From RGIG4790 sp964437615 (GTDB lineage Bacteria > Bacillota > Clostridia > Christensenellales > UBA1242): DNA of 17,406 bases. Position 1 is the first letter of the stretch. Each line of letters starts with the position of its first letter. Of the stretch, positions 6,829 through 13,295 are shown piece by piece. The notes under the pieces were generated by a model. The model was not told the origin of the DNA. It searched no databases and worked only from the letters and a program-made list of their open reading frames with translations. The stretch lies in the NCBI GenBank assembly GCA_964437615.1, contig CAYTHL010000027.1:1-17406 (forward strand). The letters are read 5' to 3'. The translations under genes and the position numbers were made by a program.

Positions 6829-6835
6829 TGTCGAA
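6829..6835 (+). promoter_or_regulatory. Sequence matching a Spo0A box between sigG and ylmC
   Basis: TGTCGAA equals the Spo0A binding consensus and lies in the divergent sigG/ylmC gap. The same seven bases also occur by chance inside coding regions of this window (for example near 11944, 13967 and 16288), so support is weak. Confidence 0.2.
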
Positions 6836-6849
6836 GCGTGCATACAATA

Positions 6850-6878
6850 GAGTATGGAAATTAGTTTTTGCGATATCC
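6850..6878 (-). promoter_or_regulatory. Candidate SigF/SigG-type promoter for sigG, overlapping the ylmC start
   Basis: On the minus strand GGATA (6874-6878) and CATACTC (6850-6856) are 17 bases apart. They compare with the forespore consensus GHATR and CATNHTA at 4/5 and 6/7 positions. Transcription would begin near 6843 with a leader of about 77 nt before sigG. It lies inside the first codons of ylmC. Forespore control of sigG is established in B. subtilis; this particular site is inference. Confidence 0.3.
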
Positions 6879-7180
6879 GTGAAAAAGAAGTTATCAATAT
6901 TTATGACGGCAAAAAGCTTGGTCATATTATAGACATAATTTTTGATAAAGATACGGGGCAAGTGCAGGGCGTGGTGGTGCCGGGGATAAAAAAGTTTATG
7001 CGGCGCGCCGAAGATATTTTTGTGCCAATGGCCAACCTAAAAAAGATAGGTCAAGATGTGCTGCTTGTTAGGCTTGCGCCAATAGAGCAAGAAAAAACGC
7101 AGTCTAGGATAGACCAAGCCCAGCAGCAAGAAATGAAAACATATTTAAGATACAAGCGTGTTCCGCCAAAAGAAAATTAG
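6854..7180 (+). CDS. ylmC: YlmC/YmxH family PRC-barrel sporulation protein
   Basis: The 108-residue product matches the YlmC/YmxH family: FCDIREKEVINIYDGKKLG near the start, then DIIFDKDTGQVQGVVVPG and a closing IGQDVLLVRL, together a single PRC-barrel over residues 1-75. A charged tail of about 30 residues follows. The family is widespread in spore formers and sits near sigG in many of them; a role in sporulation is suggested by conservation and expression, but no reaction is known. The start at 6854 gives the normal N-terminus, yet there is no Shine-Dalgarno. TACAAT (6843-6848), a -10-like hexamer, ends 5 bases before the ATG, so a leaderless message is possible. It is divergent from sigG with an 87-base gap and followed by nrdR 80 bases downstream. 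Confidence 0.85.
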   Translation: MEISFCDIREKEVINIYDGKKLGHIIDIIFDKDTGQVQGVVVPGIKKFMRRAEDIFVPMANLKKIGQDVLLVRLAPIEQEKTQSRIDQAQQQEMKTYLRYKRVPPKEN

Positions 7181-7197
7181 CAAAATTATCTAAAAGA

Positions 7198-7227
7198 TTG
7201 CCAAACCACAATATGTTGTGATATACT
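7198..7227 (+). promoter_or_regulatory. Promoter for nrdR
   Basis: TTGCCA (7198-7203) and TATACT (7222-7227) are 18 bases apart. Transcription would start near 7234. The spacer is almost entirely occupied by the NrdR-box-like palindrome. Confidence 0.65.
7206..7221 (+). promoter_or_regulatory. NrdR box (operator) inside the nrdR promoter
   Basis: CCACAATATGTTGTGA matches 13 of 16 positions of the NrdR-box consensus acaCwAtATaTwGtgt, including the palindromic arms CACAA and TTGTG. It fills the space between the -35 and -10 elements, where a bound repressor would block RNA polymerase. NrdR boxes usually come in pairs; I see only one. Confidence 0.6.
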
Positions 7228-7260
7228 AATAAAAATAGCACAAAAGGTGGTGGGTATTTT

Positions 7261-7770
7261 ATGTATTGTATTTTTTGCGGTCACGAAGAAAGTAAGGTTA
7301 TAGACTCGCGTTCGGTGGACGAAACCAACGCAATAAGGCGCCGCCGAGAATGTTTAAAATGCGGCAAAAGATTTACTACCTTTGAAACGGTAGAACTAAC
7401 CCCAATAATGGTAGTAAAAAGCAATGGCGAGCGGGAACGTTTTGATATAGGCAAAGTTAAGCGTGGCATAGTTAAAGCGTGCGAAAAGCGTCCAATTACC
7501 ATACATCAAATAGACACTCTTGTAAACCAGATAGAAAAGCAAGTTTACAACAATTTAGAAGACGAAGTGTCTACCAAGGTTATAGGCGAGTATGTAATGG
7601 AAGGTCTAAAAGAACTGGACGAAGTAAGTTATGTTCGCTTTGCAAGCGTGTACAAGCAGTTTAAAGATATGTCTACGTTTATAGACTTTATCAACGAGTT
7701 TGAAAATATGCTTAAAGAAAAAAAGGTCAAAGCCAAACCTCACAACAAAACATCAAAAAAATTATCTTAA
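7261..7770 (+). CDS. nrdR: Transcriptional repressor NrdR
   Basis: NrdR senses ATP and dATP and represses ribonucleotide reductase genes by binding paired NrdR boxes. The N-terminal zinc ribbon is complete, with Cys3, Cys6, Cys31 and Cys34, and contains the family motif AIRRRREC followed by KRFTTFE. The ATP-cone domain covers about residues 49-139, starting at MVVKSNGERERFD and including FASVYKQF near its end. At 169 residues it is about 15-20 longer than usual because of a basic Lys-rich tail. A GGTGGTGGG-type Shine-Dalgarno lies about 10 bases before the ATG. The gene is monocistronic, with its own promoter and terminator. No ribonucleotide reductase gene is in the window. The probable operator in its own promoter suggests autoregulation. 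Confidence 0.97.
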   Translation: MYCIFCGHEESKVIDSRSVDETNAIRRRRECLKCGKRFTTFETVELTPIMVVKSNGERERFDIGKVKRGIVKACEKRPITIHQIDTLVNQIEKQVYNNLEDEVSTKVIGEYVMEGLKELDEVSYVRFASVYKQFKDMSTFIDFINEFENMLKEKKVKAKPHNKTSKKLS

Positions 7771-7793
7771 TAGGCTAAGCGCCTATTTTTTTT
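7769..7793 (+). terminator. Rho-independent terminator after nrdR
   Basis: AATAGGC (7769-7775) pairs with GCCTATT (7781-7787) around TAAGC, followed by a run of T to 7793. The stem begins within the nrdR stop codon. Confidence 0.85.
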
Positions 7794-7865
7794 GGTTTTG
7801 TGCTAAAAATTTTGCTGGCGTCAAGGCTAAGAGAGATAAATTTTTAAACAATATGCCCAAATTGT

Positions 7866-7894
7866 TTGCCTTATTACAATAATTTTTGTAAAAT
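7866..7894 (+). promoter_or_regulatory. Promoter for the frr operon
   Basis: TTGCCT (7866-7871) and TAAAAT (7889-7894) are 17 bases apart, giving a start near 7901 and a very short leader with AAGGAG (7907-7912) before the frr ATG. It follows the nrdR terminator, so some promoter is needed here. Confidence 0.55.
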
Positions 7895-7918
7895 ATTACT
7901 TGCTAAAAGGAGAAATTT

Positions 7919-8485
7919 ATGGAAGACGAACAGTTAGAAGAACTATTTTTAGAGCTAGAAGACGGTTTAGATAAAGCCATTGCCCATCTAGTGGCAGAGT
8001 TCAACAATATAAGGGCAGGCAGAGCTAATCCGCATGTTCTAGACAAAATTTTGGTAGATTACTACGGCACCCCAACCCCAATAACTCACATGGCAAATGT
8101 GAGCGTTTTTGAGGGTAGGCAGCTTGTAATTAGCCCATGGGACGCCAGCACAGTAAAGGCAATTAACAAAGAGATTATTTCAAGCGACTTAGGGCTAACC
8201 CCAACTGATGACGGCAGAACAATAAGGCTTACATTTCCACAACTAACCGAAGAACGCAGAAGAGAACTTGTTAAAAGCACAAAAAAATTGGCAGAAGACG
8301 CCAAGGTTGCTTGCCGTAACTGCCGTAGAGATTGCATAGACAGCCTAAAAAAGCTTAAAAATAACGGCCTAAGCGAAGACGAAGTTGCAACCAACGAAAC
8401 CAAAGTGCAAAAAATGTTAGACAAATATGTTGCTAAAATTGACGCACTTATGGACGAAAAAGAAAAGGATATAATGCAAATTTAA
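7919..8485 (+). CDS. frr: Ribosome recycling factor
   Basis: RRF works with EF-G and IF-3 to split post-termination ribosomes and release mRNA and tRNA. The 188-residue product (usual 185) contains the diagnostic FNNIRAGRANPHVLDKILVD, then YYGTPTPI, VSVFEGRQLVISPWD, LGLTPTDDGRTIRLTFP and LTEERRRELVK. These build the three-helix bundle and the beta/alpha/beta domain. The Shine-Dalgarno AAGGAG is 6 bases before the ATG. Its stop codon overlaps the start of the next gene (TAATG), so translation is coupled. The usual upstream partners tsf and pyrH are not here; nrdR precedes it instead. Confidence 0.98.
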   Translation: MEDEQLEELFLELEDGLDKAIAHLVAEFNNIRAGRANPHVLDKILVDYYGTPTPITHMANVSVFEGRQLVISPWDASTVKAINKEIISSDLGLTPTDDGRTIRLTFPQLTEERRRELVKSTKKLAEDAKVACRNCRRDCIDSLKKLKNNGLSEDEVATNETKVQKMLDKYVAKIDALMDEKEKDIMQI

Positions 8486-8769
8486 TGGCATTAGCTAGCA
8501 AAAAAAACAAAAATAGTACGTCAAATAAGGCAAAAATAAATTTGCCAAGCCTAGGCGCAAACGAAATTTTGTGCAAAGTTGTTGGGCTTACATTTGCCGA
8601 AGCCCAAAGGGTGTTAGAGCCTTATGGTATTTGTTGCAAAGAGCAGCCTTGCGCTAGTCATGTGCTGCCAAATTCAACAAGTTTAGTAATTGGCTGCATA
8701 CTTAATGGCAACACGGCAGTTTTGCATATGGGCAGTTTTTTGCTTAGTCCGCAAAAAAATAGTCAGTAA
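8485..8769 (+). CDS. Unknown 94-residue protein in the uppS position, weak PASTA-like half domain
   Basis: I do not recognise this gene. It starts on the last base of the frr stop codon (TAATG), with no good Shine-Dalgarno of its own, so it is probably translated by reinitiation after frr. The first 20 residues are Lys/Ser/Asn-rich and look disordered. The rest, with VVGLTFAEAQRVLEPYGI followed by strands around SLVIGCILNGNTAVLHMGSFLL, faintly resembles a PASTA-like or small inhibitor-like alpha/beta fold. There are four Cys (residues around 30, 49, 50, 56, and a later one at about 70 in GCI), none in a clear metal motif. There is no signal peptide. cdsA follows after 24 bases. Conserved clusters have uppS here; this protein has no resemblance to a prenyl transferase. 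Confidence 0.7.
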   Translation: MALASKKNKNSTSNKAKINLPSLGANEILCKVVGLTFAEAQRVLEPYGICCKEQPCASHVLPNSTSLVIGCILNGNTAVLHMGSFLLSPQKNSQ

Positions 8770-8793
8770 ATAAGTAAATTTTTAGGAACAGAT

Positions 8794-9708
8794 ATGAAAA
8801 GAACTCTTACAAGTTTAGTAATTTTAATAGTTGTTGCGGGCTTTATAGCCCTAAGAATGGTGCATACGGCGTTTTTTGATGTCTTTGTGCTATTGCTTAT
8901 GATAATCTCGGGCTTTGAGTTTATTAAAGTATACAAACAAATGAACAAACCATTATTTGAGCGGGTGATAATATTTTATCCGCTGCCAGTTGCCGCTGCA
9001 TACATTTTTTGTGACAGCGTATTTGCCGCAATCATGGTGCAAATACTCACTTTTGTGGTGATATTTATCATGTGCATGGGCATAGAACTTATAATATATG
9101 GCGTAAGCTATCGGGCAGGGGGTCAGGCGCCAGAAACTGGCTCGCTACTTGCCGCCACAAAAAACACCCTATCTATAATGTTGTACCCGCTAACAATAAT
9201 TAGTTTTATGTTTATGCTCAACCATTTTGACAATAATTATTTGTTAGGGTATGTTGTAATAATCGCCATGTTTGCAATAAGTATGCTAACCGACACTTTG
9301 GCATTTTTGTTTGGAATGATGGTTAGAAAAAAAGAAAATAGAATACTTATTTCGCCATACATTTCGCCAAACAAAAGCCTAGTTGGCATGATAGCCGGAG
9401 TAGTTGGCGGGCTAATTGGCGGAGTTGCGTGCTATTTGCTGTTTTATCAGTATGACGTGCTTGGCTGCGGACTAAACATAATGCTTAGCACAACTAGCGC
9501 AATATGTCTATTTACTTTAACGGGCATACTTGGCAGTTTTGCAACCCAATTTGGCGATTTGGTAGAAAGTGCCGTAAAACGCAAGGCCGGCATAAAAGAT
9601 ATAGGCAAAATTTTGCCAGGTCATGGCGGCATTATGGACAGAATTGACGGCGAAATTTTCTGTGGAGTAGTAGTTGCCGCAATGTTCTATGTGTTTTTGC
9701 TAGTTTAA
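8794..9708 (+). CDS. cdsA: Phosphatidate cytidylyltransferase (CDP-diglyceride synthase)
   Basis: CdsA makes CDP-diacylglycerol from phosphatidic acid and CTP, the branch point of membrane phospholipid synthesis. The 304-residue protein is almost wholly membrane-embedded, with about eight hydrophobic segments. The CdsA signature is complete near the C-terminus: Ser259, KRK (262-264), Lys268-Asp269, then LPGHGGIMDRID (274-285), whose aspartates bind catalytic metal. A second conserved stretch, SPNKSLVGMIAG (201-212), equals the SPKKTxEG motif with Leu-Val in place of the usual residues. A Shine-Dalgarno AGGAA lies 5 bases before the ATG. It is normally flanked by uppS and dxr, and both are missing here. 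Confidence 0.96.
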   Translation: MKRTLTSLVILIVVAGFIALRMVHTAFFDVFVLLLMIISGFEFIKVYKQMNKPLFERVIIFYPLPVAAAYIFCDSVFAAIMVQILTFVVIFIMCMGIELIIYGVSYRAGGQAPETGSLLAATKNTLSIMLYPLTIISFMFMLNHFDNNYLLGYVVIIAMFAISMLTDTLAFLFGMMVRKKENRILISPYISPNKSLVGMIAGVVGGLIGGVACYLLFYQYDVLGCGLNIMLSTTSAICLFTLTGILGSFATQFGDLVESAVKRKAGIKDIGKILPGHGGIMDRIDGEIFCGVVVAAMFYVFLLV

Positions 9709-9788
9709 ACCACGGCTTTAAATTATCAAAAACTAAATTTGTCTTGCATTAAAATTTTGCTAAAACAATAAAATTATAAAGGAATAAT

Positions 9789-11039
9789 ATGCTATCTAAA
9801 ATCTTATACATACTGTTGGCGCTTATAATACTTATGGTACTAATTACTGTTCATGAGTTTGGTCATTATACCGCCGGAAAGATTTTTAAATTTAAGATTA
9901 ACGAGTTTTCCATAGGGTTTGGTAAAGCAATTTACAAAAAAACCAAAAAGAATGGCGAAGTTTTTTCTATAAGAATTTTGCCGCTTGGCGGTTATTGTTC
10001 GTTTGAGGGCGAAGATGAAGACAACCCTGGTGTAGACGCATTTAACAGCCGCCCAGCTTGGCAAAGGCTGATAGTCCTTTTTTCGGGCGTATTTTTTAAC
10101 TTTATTTTTGGCATTATAACCATAGCTATCTACCTAATGGTGGCTGGCTATGCTGTTCCAGTTGTATCGGCCGCACGAAACACTAGCGGACTACTGCAAA
10201 ACGACACAATTATTGCAGTAAACGGCAAAAGCATAGAAGCCTATCGCCCCGTAACCGACCTACTAAGTAAAGCATCGGGTAGCACAACAGTTAGCCTAAC
10301 TGTTATTCGTGACGGCAAAGAGCAAGAAATACTTGTAACCAAAACCGAAGACGAATACTTTTATGTTGCCGACGCCACAAATATCTACCAAAATTTGTAT
10401 GTGTATAACGAGTCTACAACCGAGTATGACGAAGTAAGTTTAGACTATTTTAGGCAACTTGTAATAAACGCCACCGTCACCACCGACGGCGAAAACGCCA
10501 TTCCATTGTTAGAGCAAACTTATTATAGGCTTATAGACGGCAACTACCAAGAATATAGTGTGCAGAGCATGATTACAGATAGTGTTCTTTCTTTTGTTAG
10601 TGGCACAAAAAGTTTGGGGCTAGTTTATAGCCAAGTTGCAGCAAAATACGGATTTTTTGAGAGCCTACTAAAAGCTTGGCCATTTGCCTTTTATATCTGC
10701 GGCATAATTTTAGGGGCGCTAGGCGGACTATTTACGGGCGCCACAAAAGTTAGCGAACTTGGCGGCACAATAACAACCATTTCTACAATCGCCGAATACT
10801 CAGCAATCAACCCGCTAATAATTTTGTACTTGTTCCCAATGCTAAGCCTAAACTTGGCGCTGTTTAACATATTGCCAATTCCGGCGCTAGACGGCGCAAG
10901 AATGGTTTTTGTGCTGTGGGAGATGATTTTCCGCAAGCCTATAAACCGCAAGGTAGAGGGCTGGATACATACAATTGGGCTATTTGCCTTGCTAGCACTT
11001 GTAGTATTTTTGGATATTTACCACTTTTTTATAGTCTAA
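9789..11039 (+). CDS. rseP: RseP/RasP site-2 intramembrane zinc metalloprotease
   Basis: Site-2 protease that cuts membrane-bound substrates such as anti-sigma factors and leftover signal peptides. The zinc motif HEFGH is at residues 22-26 in the first membrane helix. The third zinc ligand lies in NILPIPALDG (360-369, Asp368) in a C-terminal helix. LPLGGYCSFEGEDEDN follows the first segment as in the family. A single PDZ domain begins near residue 118 (GLLQNDTIIAVNGKSIEAY). After it comes a long, acidic and Tyr-rich stretch (about residues 180-260) that is unlike B. subtilis RasP and may be an insert. Overall length, 416, is close to the family norm (about 420). The Shine-Dalgarno AAAGGAA precedes the ATG. 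The expected upstream dxr and downstream ispG are absent. Confidence 0.95.
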   Translation: MLSKILYILLALIILMVLITVHEFGHYTAGKIFKFKINEFSIGFGKAIYKKTKKNGEVFSIRILPLGGYCSFEGEDEDNPGVDAFNSRPAWQRLIVLFSGVFFNFIFGIITIAIYLMVAGYAVPVVSAARNTSGLLQNDTIIAVNGKSIEAYRPVTDLLSKASGSTTVSLTVIRDGKEQEILVTKTEDEYFYVADATNIYQNLYVYNESTTEYDEVSLDYFRQLVINATVTTDGENAIPLLEQTYYRLIDGNYQEYSVQSMITDSVLSFVSGTKSLGLVYSQVAAKYGFFESLLKAWPFAFYICGIILGALGGLFTGATKVSELGGTITTISTIAEYSAINPLIILYLFPMLSLNLALFNILPIPALDGARMVFVLWEMIFRKPINRKVEGWIHTIGLFALLALVVFLDIYHFFIV

Positions 11040-11062
11040 AATAAATTATAGATAATACACTT

Positions 11063-12661
11063 ATGAAAATCGAAGAAAAGTTGAACTATGCCACGCAAAA
11101 TAAATATAATTTTTCGCTTAAAAATGCCGAACTAGACAGCGAAACTGATATTTGCGTGTTAGAATTTTTCTACGACGACGGCACAATACTATCGGCAGAA
11201 GATAAAAATTGTTGCCAAACGGCGGTAGAAGAGTATTTGCCGCAGTGCTACAAGTATACGCTAAAGTTTATAAAAAACTATGTAGAAAAAAGCGGTTTGT
11301 CAGACTACATTGCCGCCTTTTTTGCTACAAATTTTCCCTCAATTAAGTACACAATAAAGTTTGTGGAGCTAGAAAGCGGCACTGCCACAATAGAAATCTC
11401 GGGGCTGCAGCAAGAATATGTGCAAGGTAAAAACGTAAGTGGCAAGCTTGCCGACGCCGTAAGCCAAAAGTTTAAGCAAAAATTTGCCATAAATTTTATT
11501 TTTAACCAGCCAAAAGACGATGCTTTAGACTATATCGACGACGCCCCATTATCTGTCTATGTGCCGACGCCAAAAACAATAGAGGTAACCGACATTACGC
11601 CAGTTATTGGCGAAGAAATTTTAGTTCCCGCAACGTATATTAGAGATAGTGTTAGAGTTGGCAATTTTGTTACCATTTGCGGAAAACTTACCGAGTGTGC
11701 CATAAGATATACCAAACCTAAAAAACTGCCCGATGGCTTGACTGAGGAGCAAGCGGCAGAATATTTTGGTCAAGATGACGTACCGCTAGCCGAAAGGCTA
11801 GACGCCGGACAAAAAATTATCTTTAAGTTTAAGCTAGAGGACTTTACCGGCTCAGTTGTCGGCAATTATTTTGCCAAAAAGGAAGATTATCCCGCATTAG
11901 TGCAACTTTCGGCCGGCATGGCAGCCATTATGCAAGGCAACATTGTCGAAAATAAGTTTACAAACAAGCCAGAATTTAGGCCAACAAAAATAAGTTTGTG
12001 CGCCTTGCCTCAAAAATGGGAAGAAGAAATAGATTATTTAACCGAAAAGCCTTTTTACGAGTTTATAAAGCCACAGCCAATAGTTCAAACCGACCAAGTG
12101 GGTTTTTTTAGTTTGGGCAAAACCCAAAAAGTTGCTCCATATCTTTTAAGCCACCAAGTTGTTGTATTCGACTTTGAAACCACCGGCCTAAACCCTTATC
12201 AAGGGGATAAAATTGTAGAAATCGGCGCAGTTAAGCTGGTAAATGGCGTTATCACCGAGCAATTTCAAACCATGGTTGACCCTAAAATGCCTATGCCAGA
12301 AAAAACTTCGCAAAAAAATCATATTTACGACGAAGACCTTGTAGGCGCGCCAACTATCAGCCAAGCTATGCAAGATTTTTACAAATTTACTCGTGGTTGC
12401 GTGCTTTCTGGTTACAATATTGTCGGATTTGACAACATATTTTTAAATCTAGCGGGCAGGGCTTGCAGATACAACTTTGACAATCCCGTTTTAGACTGCT
12501 ATCCGCTTGCGCAAAAGAGCATAAAAAGTGTAAAAAATTATAAGCTTGGCACTATCGCCAAATTTTTGGGTGTAGAACTTAAAAACGCCCACCGCGCGTT
12601 AGCCGACACAATTGCCACCGCCGAAGTGTTAATTAAGCTTGCCGACAATATAGATGAATAG
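11063..12661 (+). CDS. PolC-derived protein: N-terminal region, OB fold and DEDDh 3'-5' exonuclease, no PHP or polymerase domain
   Basis: The 532-residue protein occupies the polC slot after rseP. Residues 1-170 resemble the poorly conserved PolC N-terminal region. Residues about 190-320 form an OB fold with IIFKFKLEDFTGSVVGNYFA, matching the PolC stretch before its PHP domain. Residues 362-530 are a DEDDh exonuclease with Asp370 and Glu372 (FDFETTG), Asp457 (GYNIVGFDN), His510 and Asp515 (HRALAD), so catalysis looks intact. Full PolC is about 1440 residues, and its exonuclease is inserted into the PHP domain. Here both PHP halves are missing: the HLHSxMS region before the exonuclease is replaced by a 40-residue linker. 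The polymerase is absent as well, and the stop is followed by the rimP promoter. No Shine-Dalgarno precedes the ATG; GATAAT ends 6 bases before it. The likely role is a stand-alone nuclease in replication or repair, which is inference. Confidence 0.85.
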   Translation: MKIEEKLNYATQNKYNFSLKNAELDSETDICVLEFFYDDGTILSAEDKNCCQTAVEEYLPQCYKYTLKFIKNYVEKSGLSDYIAAFFATNFPSIKYTIKFVELESGTATIEISGLQQEYVQGKNVSGKLADAVSQKFKQKFAINFIFNQPKDDALDYIDDAPLSVYVPTPKTIEVTDITPVIGEEILVPATYIRDSVRVGNFVTICGKLTECAIRYTKPKKLPDGLTEEQAAEYFGQDDVPLAERLDAGQKIIFKFKLEDFTGSVVGNYFAKKEDYPALVQLSAGMAAIMQGNIVENKFTNKPEFRPTKISLCALPQKWEEEIDYLTEKPFYEFIKPQPIVQTDQVGFFSLGKTQKVAPYLLSHQVVVFDFETTGLNPYQGDKIVEIGAVKLVNGVITEQFQTMVDPKMPMPEKTSQKNHIYDEDLVGAPTISQAMQDFYKFTRGCVLSGYNIVGFDNIFLNLAGRACRYNFDNPVLDCYPLAQKSIKSVKNYKLGTIAKFLGVELKNAHRALADTIATAEVLIKLADNIDE

Positions 12662-12703
12662 GTAAAATTACCAGAAATTATCTAACTTTTTTGCATAAAA
12701 CAC

Positions 12704-12732
12704 TTGCTAAAAGGCAAAAATTGGTGTATTAT
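12704..12732 (+). promoter_or_regulatory. Promoter for the rimP-nusA-infB operon
   Basis: TTGCTA (12704-12709) and TATTAT (12727-12732) are 17 bases apart, with a predicted start near 12739. The transcript would then pass through the leader hairpin before rimP. Confidence 0.55.
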
Positions 12733-12752
12733 ACATGTATTAAGGCTAAATG

Positions 12753-12783
12753 TTTGAGCAACCGCAAGGTTGCTTAATTTTTT
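12753..12783 (+). terminator. Leader terminator/attenuator upstream of rimP-nusA
   Basis: TTGAGCAACC (12754-12763) pairs with GGTTGCTTAA (12768-12777), including one G-U pair, around a GCAA (GNRA-type) tetraloop. Six T residues follow. It lies after the promoter and 24 bases before the rimP start, so operon transcription from that promoter must read through it. It could instead end the PolC-like transcript, but then no room is left for a later promoter. Confidence 0.75.
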
Positions 12784-12807
12784 GAAAATTAGTCAAAGGG
12801 GGCATTT

Positions 12808-13278
12808 GTGAGCAAAACAAAAACTATAGCCGAACGTAGCGAAGAGTTCTTGCGTCCAATAATTTCTAATCTTGGCTACAATTTGGTTGCTGTAGATTAC
12901 GAAAAAAAGCAAAACGGATATAATCTTACTGTGTACATAGACACAGAAAAGGAAGGGGGCATTAGTCTAGACGACTGCGAGATTGTCCATCACGCAATAG
13001 ACGACCCGCTAGACGAGCTTAACCCAACTAACGACGCGCCATATACACTTAATGTGTCGTCCTGCGGCCTAGACTGGGCATTTAGAACTAACGCCGACTA
13101 TCAAAAAAATATAGGTAATATGGTAGATGTCAGCTTATATGCGCCAGTTAACCGCAAGAAAAATCATACGGGCATATTAAAAGCGTATAATGACGATTCG
13201 GTTACAATTTTGGCAAAAGAAGAACTAACTTTGCCAAGAAAATCAATATCAAAAATTTGTAAACACATAGATTTTTAG
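12808..13278 (+). CDS. rimP: Ribosome maturation factor RimP
   Basis: RimP assists late 30S subunit assembly. The 156-residue product (usual about 150-160) has the N-terminal alpha/beta domain with LTVYIDTEKEGGISLDDCE, then the family motif, here LNVSSCGLDW (81-90). The usual form is SSPGLDR, so the Pro is replaced by Cys86 and the Arg by Trp. An Sm-like C-terminal domain follows (SLYAPVNRKKNHTGIL). Translation begins at GTG 12808, 5 bases after a strong AAAGGGGG (12795-12802). It heads the nusA operon, its conserved location, and nusA starts 17 bases after its stop. Confidence 0.94.
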   Translation: MSKTKTIAERSEEFLRPIISNLGYNLVAVDYEKKQNGYNLTVYIDTEKEGGISLDDCEIVHHAIDDPLDELNPTNDAPYTLNVSSCGLDWAFRTNADYQKNIGNMVDVSLYAPVNRKKNHTGILKAYNDDSVTILAKEELTLPRKSISKICKHIDF

Positions 13279-13295
13279 GAGGATAAAAACAAAAC

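Noticed and set aside
6829..6835. Perfect Spo0A-box sequence as a strong sporulation control site
   Set aside because: Kept only as a low-confidence feature: the same heptamer appears several times inside unrelated coding sequence here, so one intergenic copy is not strong evidence.
7700..7882. 60-codon frame overlapping the end of nrdR and the following spacer
   Set aside because: It runs through the nrdR terminator and into the frr promoter; no ribosome binding site.
9744..9774. TTGCAT with TAAAAT as a promoter before rseP
   Set aside because: The 19-base spacer and weak hexamers in AT-rich DNA are not convincing; rseP may simply be read from the frr promoter.
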